A DNA stretch of 64,000 nt from Trebouxia sp. TZW2008 (taxonomy: Eukaryota > Chlorophyta > Trebouxiophyceae > Trebouxiales > Trebouxiaceae). A program made the position numbers and the translations under genes. A model generated the notes under the pieces. That model saw only the letters and a list, made by a program, of their open reading frames with translations, searched no databases and was not told the origin of the DNA. This document shows positions 24,044 through 34,473 of this stretch, in pieces. The stretch spans positions 62,001 through 126,000 of the forward strand of contig BDIU01000067.1 of assembly GCA_002118135.1 (NCBI GenBank). Direction: 5' to 3'. Positions within the stretch are counted from its first letter, which is position 1. The number at the start of each line of letters is the position of its first letter.

Positions 24044-24419
24044 AGCTTAAGCTGCTATTTGTGCCATTGCAAAATTTGGCAAATTGCTTTTGGCTGCTAG
24101 ACATTTAATTTCATAAAACCAATGTTTGCTAAATTTCAAGCACGCCCAACATGACTTCAGCAACTCAGCCATTGCAGTAGGACGAGCTCGACATCATGCA
24201 TGTCTACAGGTCGATCAAGCGTTCAACAAGCTTGAGTATAATACTACATTCACTTTGATCTGAGCACGGCATGTCTGGCAATTGCTGACAGGCTTCAGCA
24301 GGAGCTGTTTAGCTCCGAAGCCATGATGCTTTCGCTCATTTTGCAACTTTCCTGCTCAAGCTAGCTGAACGGCCATCTCGAAAGTCTGCGAGCCGGAGCA
24401 TAGACTGGCAATTTTGTTC

Positions 24420-24611
24420 TCTTGCTGCCTTTTGCGCGCTGCAGGCTTGAGCGTCCGGAGCAGATCCTAGCTGCATGTTGTTGTGCATCGCTTCGTGCGC
24501 CACGGCAGTTGTCCGCTTTTCACGTCATAGCTAGCGCTCTGATCGCCAGCAAAAGTCGTTTCTGCTGTTCGTCCCGGCCGATCTCGGCAGCAGGTTCGGT
24601 CGCGCCAAAGA
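24420..24611 (+). promoter_or_regulatory. CpG-rich 5' region of golgin-84
   Basis: Dense CpG (for example CGTCCCGGCCGATCTCGGC near 24570) immediately before the golgin-84 ATG, unlike the 400 bp preceding it. Acts for a single gene, since DRP5A lies in tandem upstream. Confidence 0.45.
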
Positions 24612-27600
24612 ATGGCAGCATGGCTGCAGAAGCGCCTGAAAGACGCAGAAGCGCTGCTGGAGCAGGCTGATCGGACAGCGCAAAGAGTAGTCGTAAAGGA
24701 CAAGGACAAAGTCAAAGTAGTTACATCGCAAGACATTGTCCCTCCTGGTAAGACTGATCACACTGCAAACTGATTTGTTGACACCCAGCAAGTATATGAC
24801 AGCATGTCCCCAACCTTGCAGCTTCAGGCTTATCTGCATCTGCACCAAACAAAGCAAGGAAAGAGCTATTCAAGCCAAAGAGCACTGCTGGCGGTCCTCA
24901 GGTAGACTGTGATGTTGCTAATTCAGAGGTAGCTGTGAGCAGTTGAATCTTGTCGCTGCTTGCTGCGTGCATCCTTGACAATCTTTCAAGCTGCATCATA
25001 AATGACAACTGAGGAGACCATGTGATTCCATCGACAGCAAATGAGGAACGCTGGTTCTGGCATTGATGCAGGTGACCTCACAGGATGCACGGCAGGAGGC
25101 AGCCATCAGACCCAGCATCACGCCCTCTGCACCATCTACCAAACCGACAGCCCCATCAGCACCAGGCCCATCCACATCTCAGATGTCAGCCTTAAATCCT
25201 CCAGGCGATGCCCAACTTCCCCTCATCAACACCACCTCAAAGCGAAGGCTGTTGCCTGCTGGAGTATCACAGGCTGCAGCACCAGCCCTGCAACAGATCC
25301 CCTTCATGACACCAGCTACAGGACCGCCAATACGGCATCAGAGGCCTGTCAGCAGCCCGGTGTCCTCGCCACAGCAGGCTGACTCCCCTGCCCAAAACGA
25401 GGCAAGACCATCAGAAGCTATAGCTGCTAACTCCCCTGCCCATCAGCAAGCAGGATCATCAGAATCTCCAGCTGCAGAGCACAGCACAATTGGCTCAGAG
25501 GGTCTTGAGAGCGAGGAATCAATACCAGGCAACGGTCATGAGCCCGGAACTGCAGGCAATGGTGAAACAAAGCCTAATTCTTCCTCACAGACTGCTACAG
25601 AGCGTGCATCTACCCAACAGTCAGCAGAGGCAGCTGTTGCTACAGACGCAACCCCACAAGTTGAACCAGTCCGCGATGCAGCAACTCAGGATCCCAGCAG
25701 TACAGCCATTGATGTTGGAACAGATGCAGCACCAGGTGTAGCAAGGTCAGGGAATGAAGGTCGACTAGCCGCAACACAAGGGCAATCACCTTCAGCAGTT
25801 GCCCGCACAGTGAGCAGCCCAGCCAAGCAAGCCACGCACCTGAGTACAGACAGACCTGCTGCCGGTGTCTCCACTGACACAGACTCACCAAGCACAGTTG
25901 CACAGTCACAGCCACAGTCACAGCCTCCATCTCAAATAGAAGCTGAAGCACAGGCACCTTCAGTATCTGCATCTGCAGCTGAAGTGCCCAGTGATTCAAC
26001 AAGCAGCGGCATTGCAGTCCAATCACAGGCACCAGCAGGAGCTGCAGCTAACCTGCCTAGTGCCTTGACGAGTAGCAGCACCGTAGTGCAGTCACAGGCG
26101 CCAGCAGCATCTGTATTTACAGCTCAATTGCGGAATGCCTCGACGAGCAGCAGCAGTGCTACGCAGTCACAGGCACTGTTAGCAGCTAGTCTGCCCGGTC
26201 CCTCAACAAGTAGCAGCATTGCTATGCAGTCACAGGCGTCCCTGCCAGCAGATCCTAGTGCCCGTGCTGCTGCTGTGGCAGAGGCCATAAAGAGAGCTGC
26301 ACAGGCCAGTGGTCAGGATCAGCCTCATGTTGTTGGTAGGTGCTTTTCTGCACAGCCTTGTCTCACTGTCCTGCCCGGCCAAAAAAACAATGTCATCATG
26401 GTGCACTGTTGTTTGCGTGCAGATGAATTGGCAGTCATGTCTTGCTCTGTCATTGAACATCCACCAATGTCTTGCAGGCACGCTTTCGAAAAAGTTCCAG
26501 GTGCATACAGAATCAAGGAATTGCCTTCAGCAATTGCAGTGTCCCCAATTCCCTCATGACTTAGTTCCATCTGAGCTGTTTCAACTGATGCCAGCAAAAG
26601 TTGAGCAACATCAGGCTGCCCATAAATATCCCTTTGGGTTGCAGGAGGTGGCGAGGGGGTTCCCCAGCCCCAAGCAGGGGGTGCAGGGCGTGAAGCGCTG
26701 CTGAGTCGGCTGGTGGAGCAGCTGAAGGGGCGGCTGCAGAGCCTGAGGGAGGAGAACCAGCAGCTGGAGGACATGCTGCACCAATCTGATGCCCGCGCCT
26801 CAGGTCTTGTACTGCAAAGTGCAGTTCATGTGCTTGATTTGGCCTTGGTCATTATCAGCAGACACTCCTTGGCCGGACCTTTGATGCCAGACTATCATGC
26901 ATTTGCAATTCCACGCTCGACCACGTGCTGCACCAGCCTGATGCAAGGGCTTCAGGTCTGCCATTCCCAAGTGATCAAATCTTGCTGTTGTAGGGGCCCA
27001 ATGTCAAACAGGCAATGACAAGAATCAACCGACGCTTCAATCTCAAGTGTGGCCAGCTTCCTTGATCACATGTCGCACCATTCCAATGCCCAGGGTGTCA
27101 TGATCCAATGCCTCAAAATACATCTTCCATCCTGCTGACATTGTGTTCTGCTGAACCGATTTGACACCCATTCTTTAGGTGTTCATTTACAATTCTTTTG
27201 GCCTGCTTGTATGATCACAGCCTGACTCTCCTTTCCTGGCTGTTGGAAGAAGAACATTTTGCATAGGTTTGATGCATTTGCTTGACCTTCAGTGTTCACA
27301 TGTGACTGCTGTTGCCCTGGTGATGCAAGGACATACTCTACCGCTCTAGTGCCATGCTGTACCTGACAACCACGTGTCCACGCTGTTAGGACACAATTTT
27401 CAGGATAAGAAGCAGTACCAATGGCATTTGCAAAGACCAGATGATGTCCATGCTCATGCTAGTCGCCTCCCAGCATTCCTCTCTCGGGCTAGGGCAACGT
27501 ACTGCAACATTTGACTATACTAATGCTTGTGGTGATCATGTCACTGAGTACAGCTGCGCATCTGCAGGGAGTGTGAGGGAGGTGGAGAGGCTTGAGGACG

Positions 27601-30600
27601 CCCTGAGTCATGCTCAGGCAGCTCGCAGCTCAGCTGAGGCAGGCCTGGCGCACACAACAGCCCTGCAGGCGGGGCAGGTGCAGGAGGCCCAGCAGGGGCT
27701 GCAGGCTGCCACCAGGGAGCTTCAGGATTGCCAAGCCCGCTTGGCTGACCTTGAGGCCACAAATGCCATGCTCATCCAAGAACATCAGGTGTGTCTACTC
27801 TTCCCAATCTGTAGACTGCTTCTGTTGAGTGTACTCTTTTGGTAGACCAGGTACACAGGCATCTGAAACAGGGGCTGCAAGCTGCCAGTAGGGAGCTTCA
27901 AGACTGCTAAGCCCGCCTGGCTGATCTTGAGGCTACCAAGGCCGTGCTCATCCAAAACAACAATCGTGTCTGGTCTACTCAATCTGTAGACTGCTTTTGC
28001 TGAGTATAGTGCCTTGGTAGGCCAGGTGTCTAGGCAATGCTACAGGCTGCCACAAGGGAGCTTCAAAATTGCCAAGCCCGCTTGGCTGACCTTGAAGCCA
28101 CAAATGCCATACCGATCCAAGAACACCAGCTGTGTCTGGTCTACTTGTTGTTTTGACTGCTTACCTTGGTCTACTGTGCTGGTAGATCAGGTGTCAGGCT
28201 ACTGATGCAAAGGCTGCTGGTTGTCAACAGGGAGGTTCAAGACTGTCAAGCTCGCTTGGCCAACCTTGAGGCCTCCATGCTCATTCAGGAACATCACGTG
28301 TTGCATTCAGCAAACTGCCACTGGGTTGCATGAGAGCAGTGTTTTTGCAGAAACAGAACGTGAGAAGACCAGAGAAGTCTTTTGTTTTGTTTTGTTTTGA
28401 CTGCAATGCAGACAATGTTGGGCCTTCACTTCTTCAAGGCCATGCTCATGCAAGTGCACCAGATCTAATGTCCAAGGTACTAAAGCTCCAGAGAGTTCTA
28501 TAACTTGTGCACAATCTGAATGCTTGGGGTCAAGACAGACTTGTGCTATAATCAATCCGCCGGAGTTTGTGACTGATTCTGGGTGAATTCCTCCATCATG
28601 AGTGCATTCTGCGATTAGTCAAGCATTGCACAGCAGTTCAAAGTGTGTGACCAGCTGATTGGGCATGCAGGTGAGTGAGGGGCGTATCATAGCAGCCCTG
28701 AGGGATGAGGTGACAGCAGCAGAAGTGAGGCTGGAGGAAGAGAGAGCGGCCCACACCAACACACAGCGCACTGCTGCGGCCAGGGAACAGGTACGCTCAT
28801 TGTCTCTCACATTCCTGCTTGTCAATTTGTGTCAGGCTCGCATATGGTACTTGCTCTGGCCTTGCAGAGGCTCACGCCAACACACAGCGCACTGCAGCAG
28901 CCAAAGAACAGGTATGCCATTGTCCACCATACGCAAATCTGTTTCTAACACAGCGTCAGCTATGCATCAAGTGCCTGCTGTCACAATTGTGCTGGCCAGC
29001 ATAAGGTGTCATGGCTCCAGCTGTCCAAATGTTGCAGGCAAGCTTAGTTGATGACGGGGTGCATTCCTTTATGCACTGCAATTAATTGAATTGCTTATCA
29101 ACATCGGATGATCAACGCATCATTGATCAAAGCATGCACCAAATCCTCACTTAATCGAACCAAGCAATAGGTCAAGCAATAGGTCAAGCATTGACCAAAT
29201 TGGGGTCGATATCAGGGTCAATATCTGACAGCCCGACAGCATCTTGGCGCGTAATCTGACTGACTGCCTGGGCATCACAGGCATGCAGTAGCAATGCCAG
29301 GAGGTGGCAGTGCATTAGCCAGCATGCAGCGCCTGGTGGAGGGCAGATTCAGCAGGCCCAGCAGCAGGCCATCAATGAGTTAGTCGACCAATACATTGTT
29401 TGAAGAATATGGAAGCCACTCATTAGCCAATAGGATGTTGCATTAGCTGATGAAGTGGCATGGCACACTGCAGGCATTGCAGAGCAGCATGGCAGATGGC
29501 GGCAGTGCACTAGCCGGTATGCAGCGCCTGGTAGAGGAGCGCACTCAGCAGGCAAGCGCTGCCCAGCAGCAGGCCATGCAGCTGCAGCGCGACCACAGCC
29601 TGCTGGCCGCTCGCCTTGCCACTGCTCAGGACCAAGCTGATGCCCGGTATGGTTTGACTGAAACCTAGCTTGACCCTGACCCCGAATCATGACTTGACCT
29701 TGAAGCCAACTCTGGCATCAACAGGACAGCATATTGAAGGGAAAGCTGTCAGTCAAACGCCTGCTGCATGGAGCTTGTTCTTACAAAGTCACCTTTGTGG
29801 ATACCTCTAAAGCTGCTTCCAATGTGATGTTGCTTTCCAGTGATCATATCAGGTGTTCTAGACTCTTAGTCACATACCAGTCATGTTGCAAAATAGCTGG
29901 ATACAGATATGCTGCCGTTGTGCTCAAATAGCTGGATACAGATATGCTGCCGTTGTGCTCAGGCAAGATGGCATCAGTGTGAAAGCTCAGGGATGACATC
30001 GTGTTGTGCCTACGATTTCAAGCACACATCGCATTGCGCAGAAGCTGGACAAAGTTTTCTGTGACGGTTGCAAGCTATGTGCAAGACACTCAAGCGTGTG
30101 AGTCCTTCTGCAAAACTGTGCTCAGGCAAGATAGCGTGAGCGTGAAGACTCGAGAGCGGCTACAAGCAGAGGCTGACAGGTGGCGCCAGCAAATGGCATC
30201 CACCCATGGAGCATTGAGGGTGATTTGGCCTATGCGCAAGCCCATGAAACTTAACAGCTGGGCTGACGTGCGTTGTGACTTTGCTCAGGCAGAATGGCAT
30301 GAGCGTAGAGGCTCAAGGTCAGCTGCAAGCAGAGAGCGGCAGGTGGCGACAATAGACTGCATCTAGGAATGAAGCTTTGAGAGAGGCTCAGGCTGCCTGC
30401 CAGCAAGCTGAGTCTGAGGTGGAGACTGCAAGGCACGGCCAGAGACCTGCAATGACATCTGCTGTGACTCTGTGCAGGCAGGATGGTATGAGTGTGGAGG
30501 CTCAAGTGGAGCTGCAGGCAGAGGCTGACAGGTGGCAACAGCAGACTGCATCTAGCAATGAAGCTCTCAGAGAGGCTCAGGCTGCCTGCCAGCAAGCTGA

Positions 30601-33600
30601 GTCTGAGGTGGAAAGGCTGCAAGGCACGGTGAGAGACCTACAGCGGGACGCTCAGAGCAGAGGCGGTTACGAAGACTTGCAGTCACGCTTCAAAGAGGTG
30701 TGCTTACTCTATGATTGCTCTTCTCTGCTACGCATAGCATACTCTGTTTAGTGCCTGCACAATATAGTCACTTGCTTTTGCTCTTCAACCTTGAAATCCC
30801 ACGCTTTTGCTCCTGGAATTCGAAATGCCATCCTAACATAACAATCCTGTGTACCCTCCTGAATCCTAGACATCATCCTGCTATGCAATAAGTCGCTCTG
30901 AATACGTTGTGTTGGCGTACGCTCTGTACCATTACTTGGCTGCCACAAACCTGATCAGTGCATACGGCGACTGGGTTTCCATCAAAGTGATATTTGAATT
31001 CCCCTTCAGGGGACAGAGCTGGTGTGCATCAAGCACTTGTCCTAGAACCTATAATATCAGTTTCTACTGTTATCACTACCATCACCATCATGACTACAGG
31101 GGCAGCAGTACCATTGTTGTTGTTAATATGACAGGTGACAGAGCTGTTGTACACCAAGCAGACTCAGCTGGAGCGCATGGCAGGGGAGAAGGCGGCGCAG
31201 CAGCTGGCCCATGAGCGCCAAATTGCCCAAGCCAAAGATGATGCAGAGCGCGTCAAAAGGTTTGCATGACCTGCTGTGGTGCATGCCATTCACAACTTGC
31301 AGATGGCTCTGACTCAATGGACAAGCCTGGTGATATGCTATGGCAAGCCAAACATGTTGCAGAGCGCGTCAAAAGCTTTGCATCACCTATGTTCACATGA
31401 GACGATGCATGTCCCTTCACAATGACAAGTTGGCTTTGACGCCATGGACAACACCAGCTGATATGCTGTTGCAAGTCAAGCATGATGCAGAGCGCATCAA
31501 AAGCTTGGCATCATCTGTTTTGTCCACATGAGATGATGCATCCCATTCATACAAGATGGCTTTCAACATGGCAATGGACAACACTGGTTGAGATATGGTT
31601 GCAAGTCACATATGATGCAGCATCGCAAGAGGTGTTTGTCATATTATGGACTCGTACAACATGGGTCATGCTTGCCTGCAATCACAAGGTGGCAATGCAC
31701 CAAGCAGCAATGTTGGTGTTAGATCATTGCAAAGACTGTTGGATGCATGGCATACGTCAAGTTGTAAGCAGGGTGTTGGGATGAGGATGCTCGAAGCTTT
31801 GTTCAGCAGCATGAAAAAAGCCACACCTGGGCAAAACACACAGGTGACTTCATATCGAACAATAGTCCCTGGTGTTAGATCATTGTAATGCATGGCACAA
31901 GGTCAAGCTGTAGGCAAGTGTTTGGATGAGGATGGTCAAGGCCTGGTTCAGCATCCTGTGATAGCTGCTGAAGCAAGCTTTGACGATTCTCGTTCACAGC
32001 TCTTTGCTGTAAGCGTGACATCAGCAAAAGTACTATGCGCTTGATTCATGACTGTTCTGTACTTTGAAGCGTGTCAAGCTACAAAGAGCCAATGCCTCAC
32101 CAGCTGTTCCCAACCCATGTGCAGCCTCGTACATCAAGTGTGAAACCAGAACAATTCTAGGTTCAGGAGGCTGACTGTCGTGCATTCCATGCGTGTAAAG
32201 GTAGACAGAATGCAAAAGCACTGTGCATTCACATGCTTGACCTACTGCAGTTGAGGCACACAAAGACAGAACAAATCAGGGCCTTGGCAGTGACTTGGAG
32301 TCAGCTCATGTGGAGCTCTGTGTCGCAGGCATGAAAGTAGAAGCATTCTGCATCCTGAAGCTTGCCTCTTGTGCAGTTCAGTCATGTCAGGCAGCATGCT
32401 TCTGCATTCACAAGCTTGACTGTCGTGCTTGTGATGTGCGTTTCAGGCGCGTGAAGACAGAGAGAGCCAGTGCCTCCTTTGGCAGTAACACAGAGGATGT
32501 GGAGGTCAAAGCTTCAGTCATGTATGTCAAAGCATTTTGCGTCCACGATGTTTGCCTCTTCTCCTGTCCAGGCGTGAGGACAGATAGAGCTAGGGCCTCT
32601 TTTGGCAGCAGCAAAAACATCTTGCGCCTCAGCAGATATCTTACACATGCCAGGACAGTACTAGATGTATGCAAGCAACATGCTTGCATACATCTAGTCA
32701 AGCCAATCAAGTGTTGTGCACTTCAGGCGTGTGAAGACAGAGAGAGCCAGTGCCTCCTTTGGCAGCAGCACAGAGGATGTGGAGGTCTGAGCGTCAGTCA
32801 CGTATGCAGAAGCACTTTGTGTTCACATGTTTGACCCGTTGTCTTTCTAGGTGTGTGAAGCCAGGAAGAGCTAGCGCCTCCTTTGGCAGCAGTAACAGCA
32901 TCTTGTGTCTCAGAAACTACCATGCACATGCCAGGACAGTCAATGCTGCTTGCATAAATGTAGTCAAGTCAATCAAGTGTTGTGTACTTCAGGCGTGTGA
33001 AAACCGAGAGAGCCAGTGCCTCCTTTGGCAGCAGCACAGAGGATGTGGTGGTGCCCATGGACTCCCTTGGAGAAGCTTTTGACAGGCTGGCCAACGACAA
33101 CAGGGTGGGCAGCTACGTTAAGGCGGGAGCCAGGTGGGCATTAGATTGCAAGCATCAGTGCTGCATGTTAGCAATGAGATTGTACTATCTTGGCACAGCT
33201 GCTGCATGCAGCCATCAAATTATCATCATGTGTCGTTGATTCTAGGAGCGGAAATTTCATTTACCACTGACTTATGCATTTGCACAGCTGCGCAGCTAGT
33301 GTGTAATGCACAGTTTTGATTGCCACAAGCTCAATGGTCATTCTCTAGGCTCTGGCAAATTATTGCAGCTTTGGCGCAGAACACATGGTTCATGTAAAAA
33401 TCATGAGGAACATGATGGAAGGTCACTCATGTTATGAGCGCTCTTTGCTGCAGGGCTCTGGATACAACTGCTGCAGCAGCAGTCCGCCTGATCAAGCAGT
33501 ATCCCCTGGGAAGGCTCTGTATATTCCTGTATATTATTGGCATCCACTTGTTCGTATATGTTCTCATCAACAGACTGCAAGGACAAGCTCTGGGTCACCT

Positions 33601-33646
33601 GCATAATTCATCCACCACCATGGAAGACCTGAACTCTAGAATTTGA
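24612..33646 (+). CDS. Golgin-84-type Golgi coiled-coil membrane protein (golgin candidate 1/2)
   Basis: Tail-anchored tether of Golgi cisternae. Exons: 24612-24747, 24822-24901, 25072-26335, 26645-26803, 27568-27788, 28671-28790, 29483-29646, 30478-30697, 31135-31259, 32993-33133, 33454-33646. Phases agree and give 940 residues. Start MAAWLQKRLKDAEALLEQAD matches the plant golgin-84 N-terminus. Exon 3 is a 420-residue Ser/Pro/Gln/Ala-rich spacer with a 21-25-residue repeat. Residues from about 520 are coiled coil (LVEQLKGRLQSLREENQQLE, LQAATRELQDCQARLADLEA). The family signature LLYTKQTQLERMAGEKAA is at 31146. ALDTTAAAAVRLIKQYPLG leads into the C-terminal membrane anchor LCIFLYIIGIHLFVYVLI and NRLQ. 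The coiled-coil introns are packed with tandem copies of their own neighbouring exons. Confidence 0.92.
25994..26250 (+). repeat. Coding repeat in the golgin-84 spacer, ~63-75 bp x 4
   Basis: TCACAGGC occurs at 26023, 26092, 26167 and 26230, each inside a unit encoding variants of STSSSIAMQSQA. It stays in frame and belongs to the low-complexity spacer between the N-terminus and the coiled coil. Confidence 0.85.
27660..28300. repeat. Tandem array, ~165-176 bp x 4, duplicated golgin coiled-coil exon
   Basis: Units anchored on GGGCTGCA[AG]GCTGCC-like sequence at about 27695, 27871, 28036 and 28211. The first is the 3' end of the functional exon 27568-27788 (RELQDCQARLADLEATNAML). The second has TAA in place of the Gln/Cys region, and the others have drifted and lost the donor context. 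A series of decaying exon copies. Confidence 0.9.
28750..28911. repeat. Duplicated mini-exon end (two copies, ~121 bp apart)
   Basis: The end of exon 28671-28790 (NTQRTAAAREQ plus donor) recurs at 28868-28911 as NTQRTAAAKEQ, with its own CAG acceptor and GTATGC donor. The second copy is 44 nt, so inclusion would shift the frame; the phase of the next exon requires skipping it. Confidence 0.85.
29295..29590. repeat. Duplicated golgin exon start, ~200 bp x 2
   Basis: CAGTGCATTAGCCAGCATGC plus following sequence near 29310 matches CAGTGCACTAGCCGGTATGC near 29503 inside the functional exon 29483-29646. The upstream copy is out of frame. Confidence 0.85.
29893..29962. repeat. Exact 35-bp tandem duplication
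   Basis: The unit beginning ATAGCTGGATACAGATATGC occurs at 29893 and again at 29928 with no differences seen. Intronic; recent duplication. Confidence 0.9.
30118..30640. repeat. Tandem array, ~165-190 bp x 3, duplicated golgin exon
   Basis: Copies begin at TGCTCAGGCAAGATAGCGTG (30119), TGCTCAGGCAGAATGGCATG (30284) and TGTGCAGGCAGGATGGTATG (30472; functional exon 30478-30697). All three keep the acceptor and the same phase. The middle copy is open until a TAG replaces the CAG of RWQQQTAS. The first is open and has its own GTGATT donor. Confidence 0.92.
31240..31625. repeat. Tandem array, 116-130 bp x 4, duplicated golgin exon end
   Basis: GATGCAGAGCGCGTCAAAAG at 31240 (end of functional exon 31135-31259) recurs at 31356, 31484 and, truncated, 31614. 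The copies carry intron sequence between them. Confidence 0.9.
31725..31960. repeat. Intronic direct repeat, ~154 bp x 1.5
   Basis: GTGTTAGATCATTG and TTGGGATGAGGATG-like blocks recur (31717-31800 and 31871-31960). Golgin-84 intron, no coding sense. Confidence 0.75.
32440..33050. repeat. Tandem array, 124-155 bp x 5, duplicated golgin exon start
   Basis: Acceptor plus exon start, beginning GCGTGTGAAGACAGAGAGAG, occurs at 32447, 32572, 32727, 32851 and 32993. Only the last continues into the conserved VPMDSLGEAF block and is the functional exon. Copies 1 and 3 are nearly identical to it and stay open for over 20 codons in the correct phase. Confidence 0.93.
32660..32698. repeat. Perfect inverted repeat (18-bp arms, 3-nt loop)
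   Basis: ACTAGATGTATGCAAGCA, then ACA, then the exact reverse complement TGCTTGCATACATCTAGT. It sits inside the second unit of the 32440-33050 array and is absent from the fourth unit, where the sequence reads GCTTGCATAAATGTAGTC. Confidence 0.92.
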
Positions 33647-34473
33647 ATTCCGCTGAGAGTAACCATTCAGTCACTATGATTTGCAAGTCTGACGTACCTT
33701 TTAGCTTGAGCTGACAAGCAACAATCGCAAACCATCAAAGAGGCATGCTGGCCTCCATGCCTTCTGTCAAAGTATAGACATGCTGCAGACCACTGATGCT
33801 TTCAGCTCAAGTCATGAACCCCATCTGTCTAAAGAAAGAAGAGAAGAAAAGTTTATGCCATTATGCGTGTTTGAGAGGCCTCAAATACAGCGTGGCGTCC
33901 CTTTATCTGTCTAATATGGATTTCATGCATCTGCCTGTTGGAGACTGATCTGTGCGTGCTTCAATCTCAAGTACGGTCTCTTCAGCAGGCCATTGCATTG
34001 TGAGTGAAGCCAATGAGACAAGCTGGACGGCTGATGCATTGTCAGTCTGGCTGCTTGGCAACTTAAAGAAGCAAGCTCGCTTACAGATGAGCGAAATATG
34101 AATAGGCAATGGGAATGAATTTATTTCTGCATAAGTAATGTTTCCCAACGCAATACAGGTAGCTATCGTAGTCGTTTCAACAGGCAGAATGGAGTGAAGC
34201 ATTAGCATTTAGCTGGAAACAGGTCAAAATGGTGCATCAAAAATTCAGGCCCAACCTCAAAAGCCTGCAATAATGTCCAAGACCCACAACCTGCAACTGT
34301 CTGCTGGGTAAGCAATCATTGCATGTCAGAAGTAACAAGGCTCTAGTCTGATGTCAAAACCAGGAAGTGCTGTATCACACACATATATATAGCTTGCAGT
34401 CAAGGCAAAAGGCAAGAAACAGCCATTTTGCTCAATGTTCTGCTTTCCTCTTGTTTTCTTTTCTCTTCTTTTC
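33647..34473. other. Intergenic region between convergent golgin-84 and rhodanese genes
   Basis: 827 bp without a supportable gene. A purine tract (GAAAGAAGAGAAGAAAAG near 33834) and a long plus-strand pyrimidine tract ending TTTTCTCAG (34440-34478) are the only notable features. The latter runs into the rhodanese stop on the other strand. Confidence 0.6.

Noticed and set aside
25063..26559. A 498-codon open reading frame as a stand-alone gene
   Set aside because: It is golgin-84 exon 3 plus read-through. The acceptor at 25072 and donor at 26336 fit the phases of the neighbouring exons.
28868..28911. A 44-nt internal golgin exon
   Set aside because: It has splice sites, but 44 nt breaks the frame and the next exon requires phase 0 from 28790. 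Treated as a duplicated fossil.
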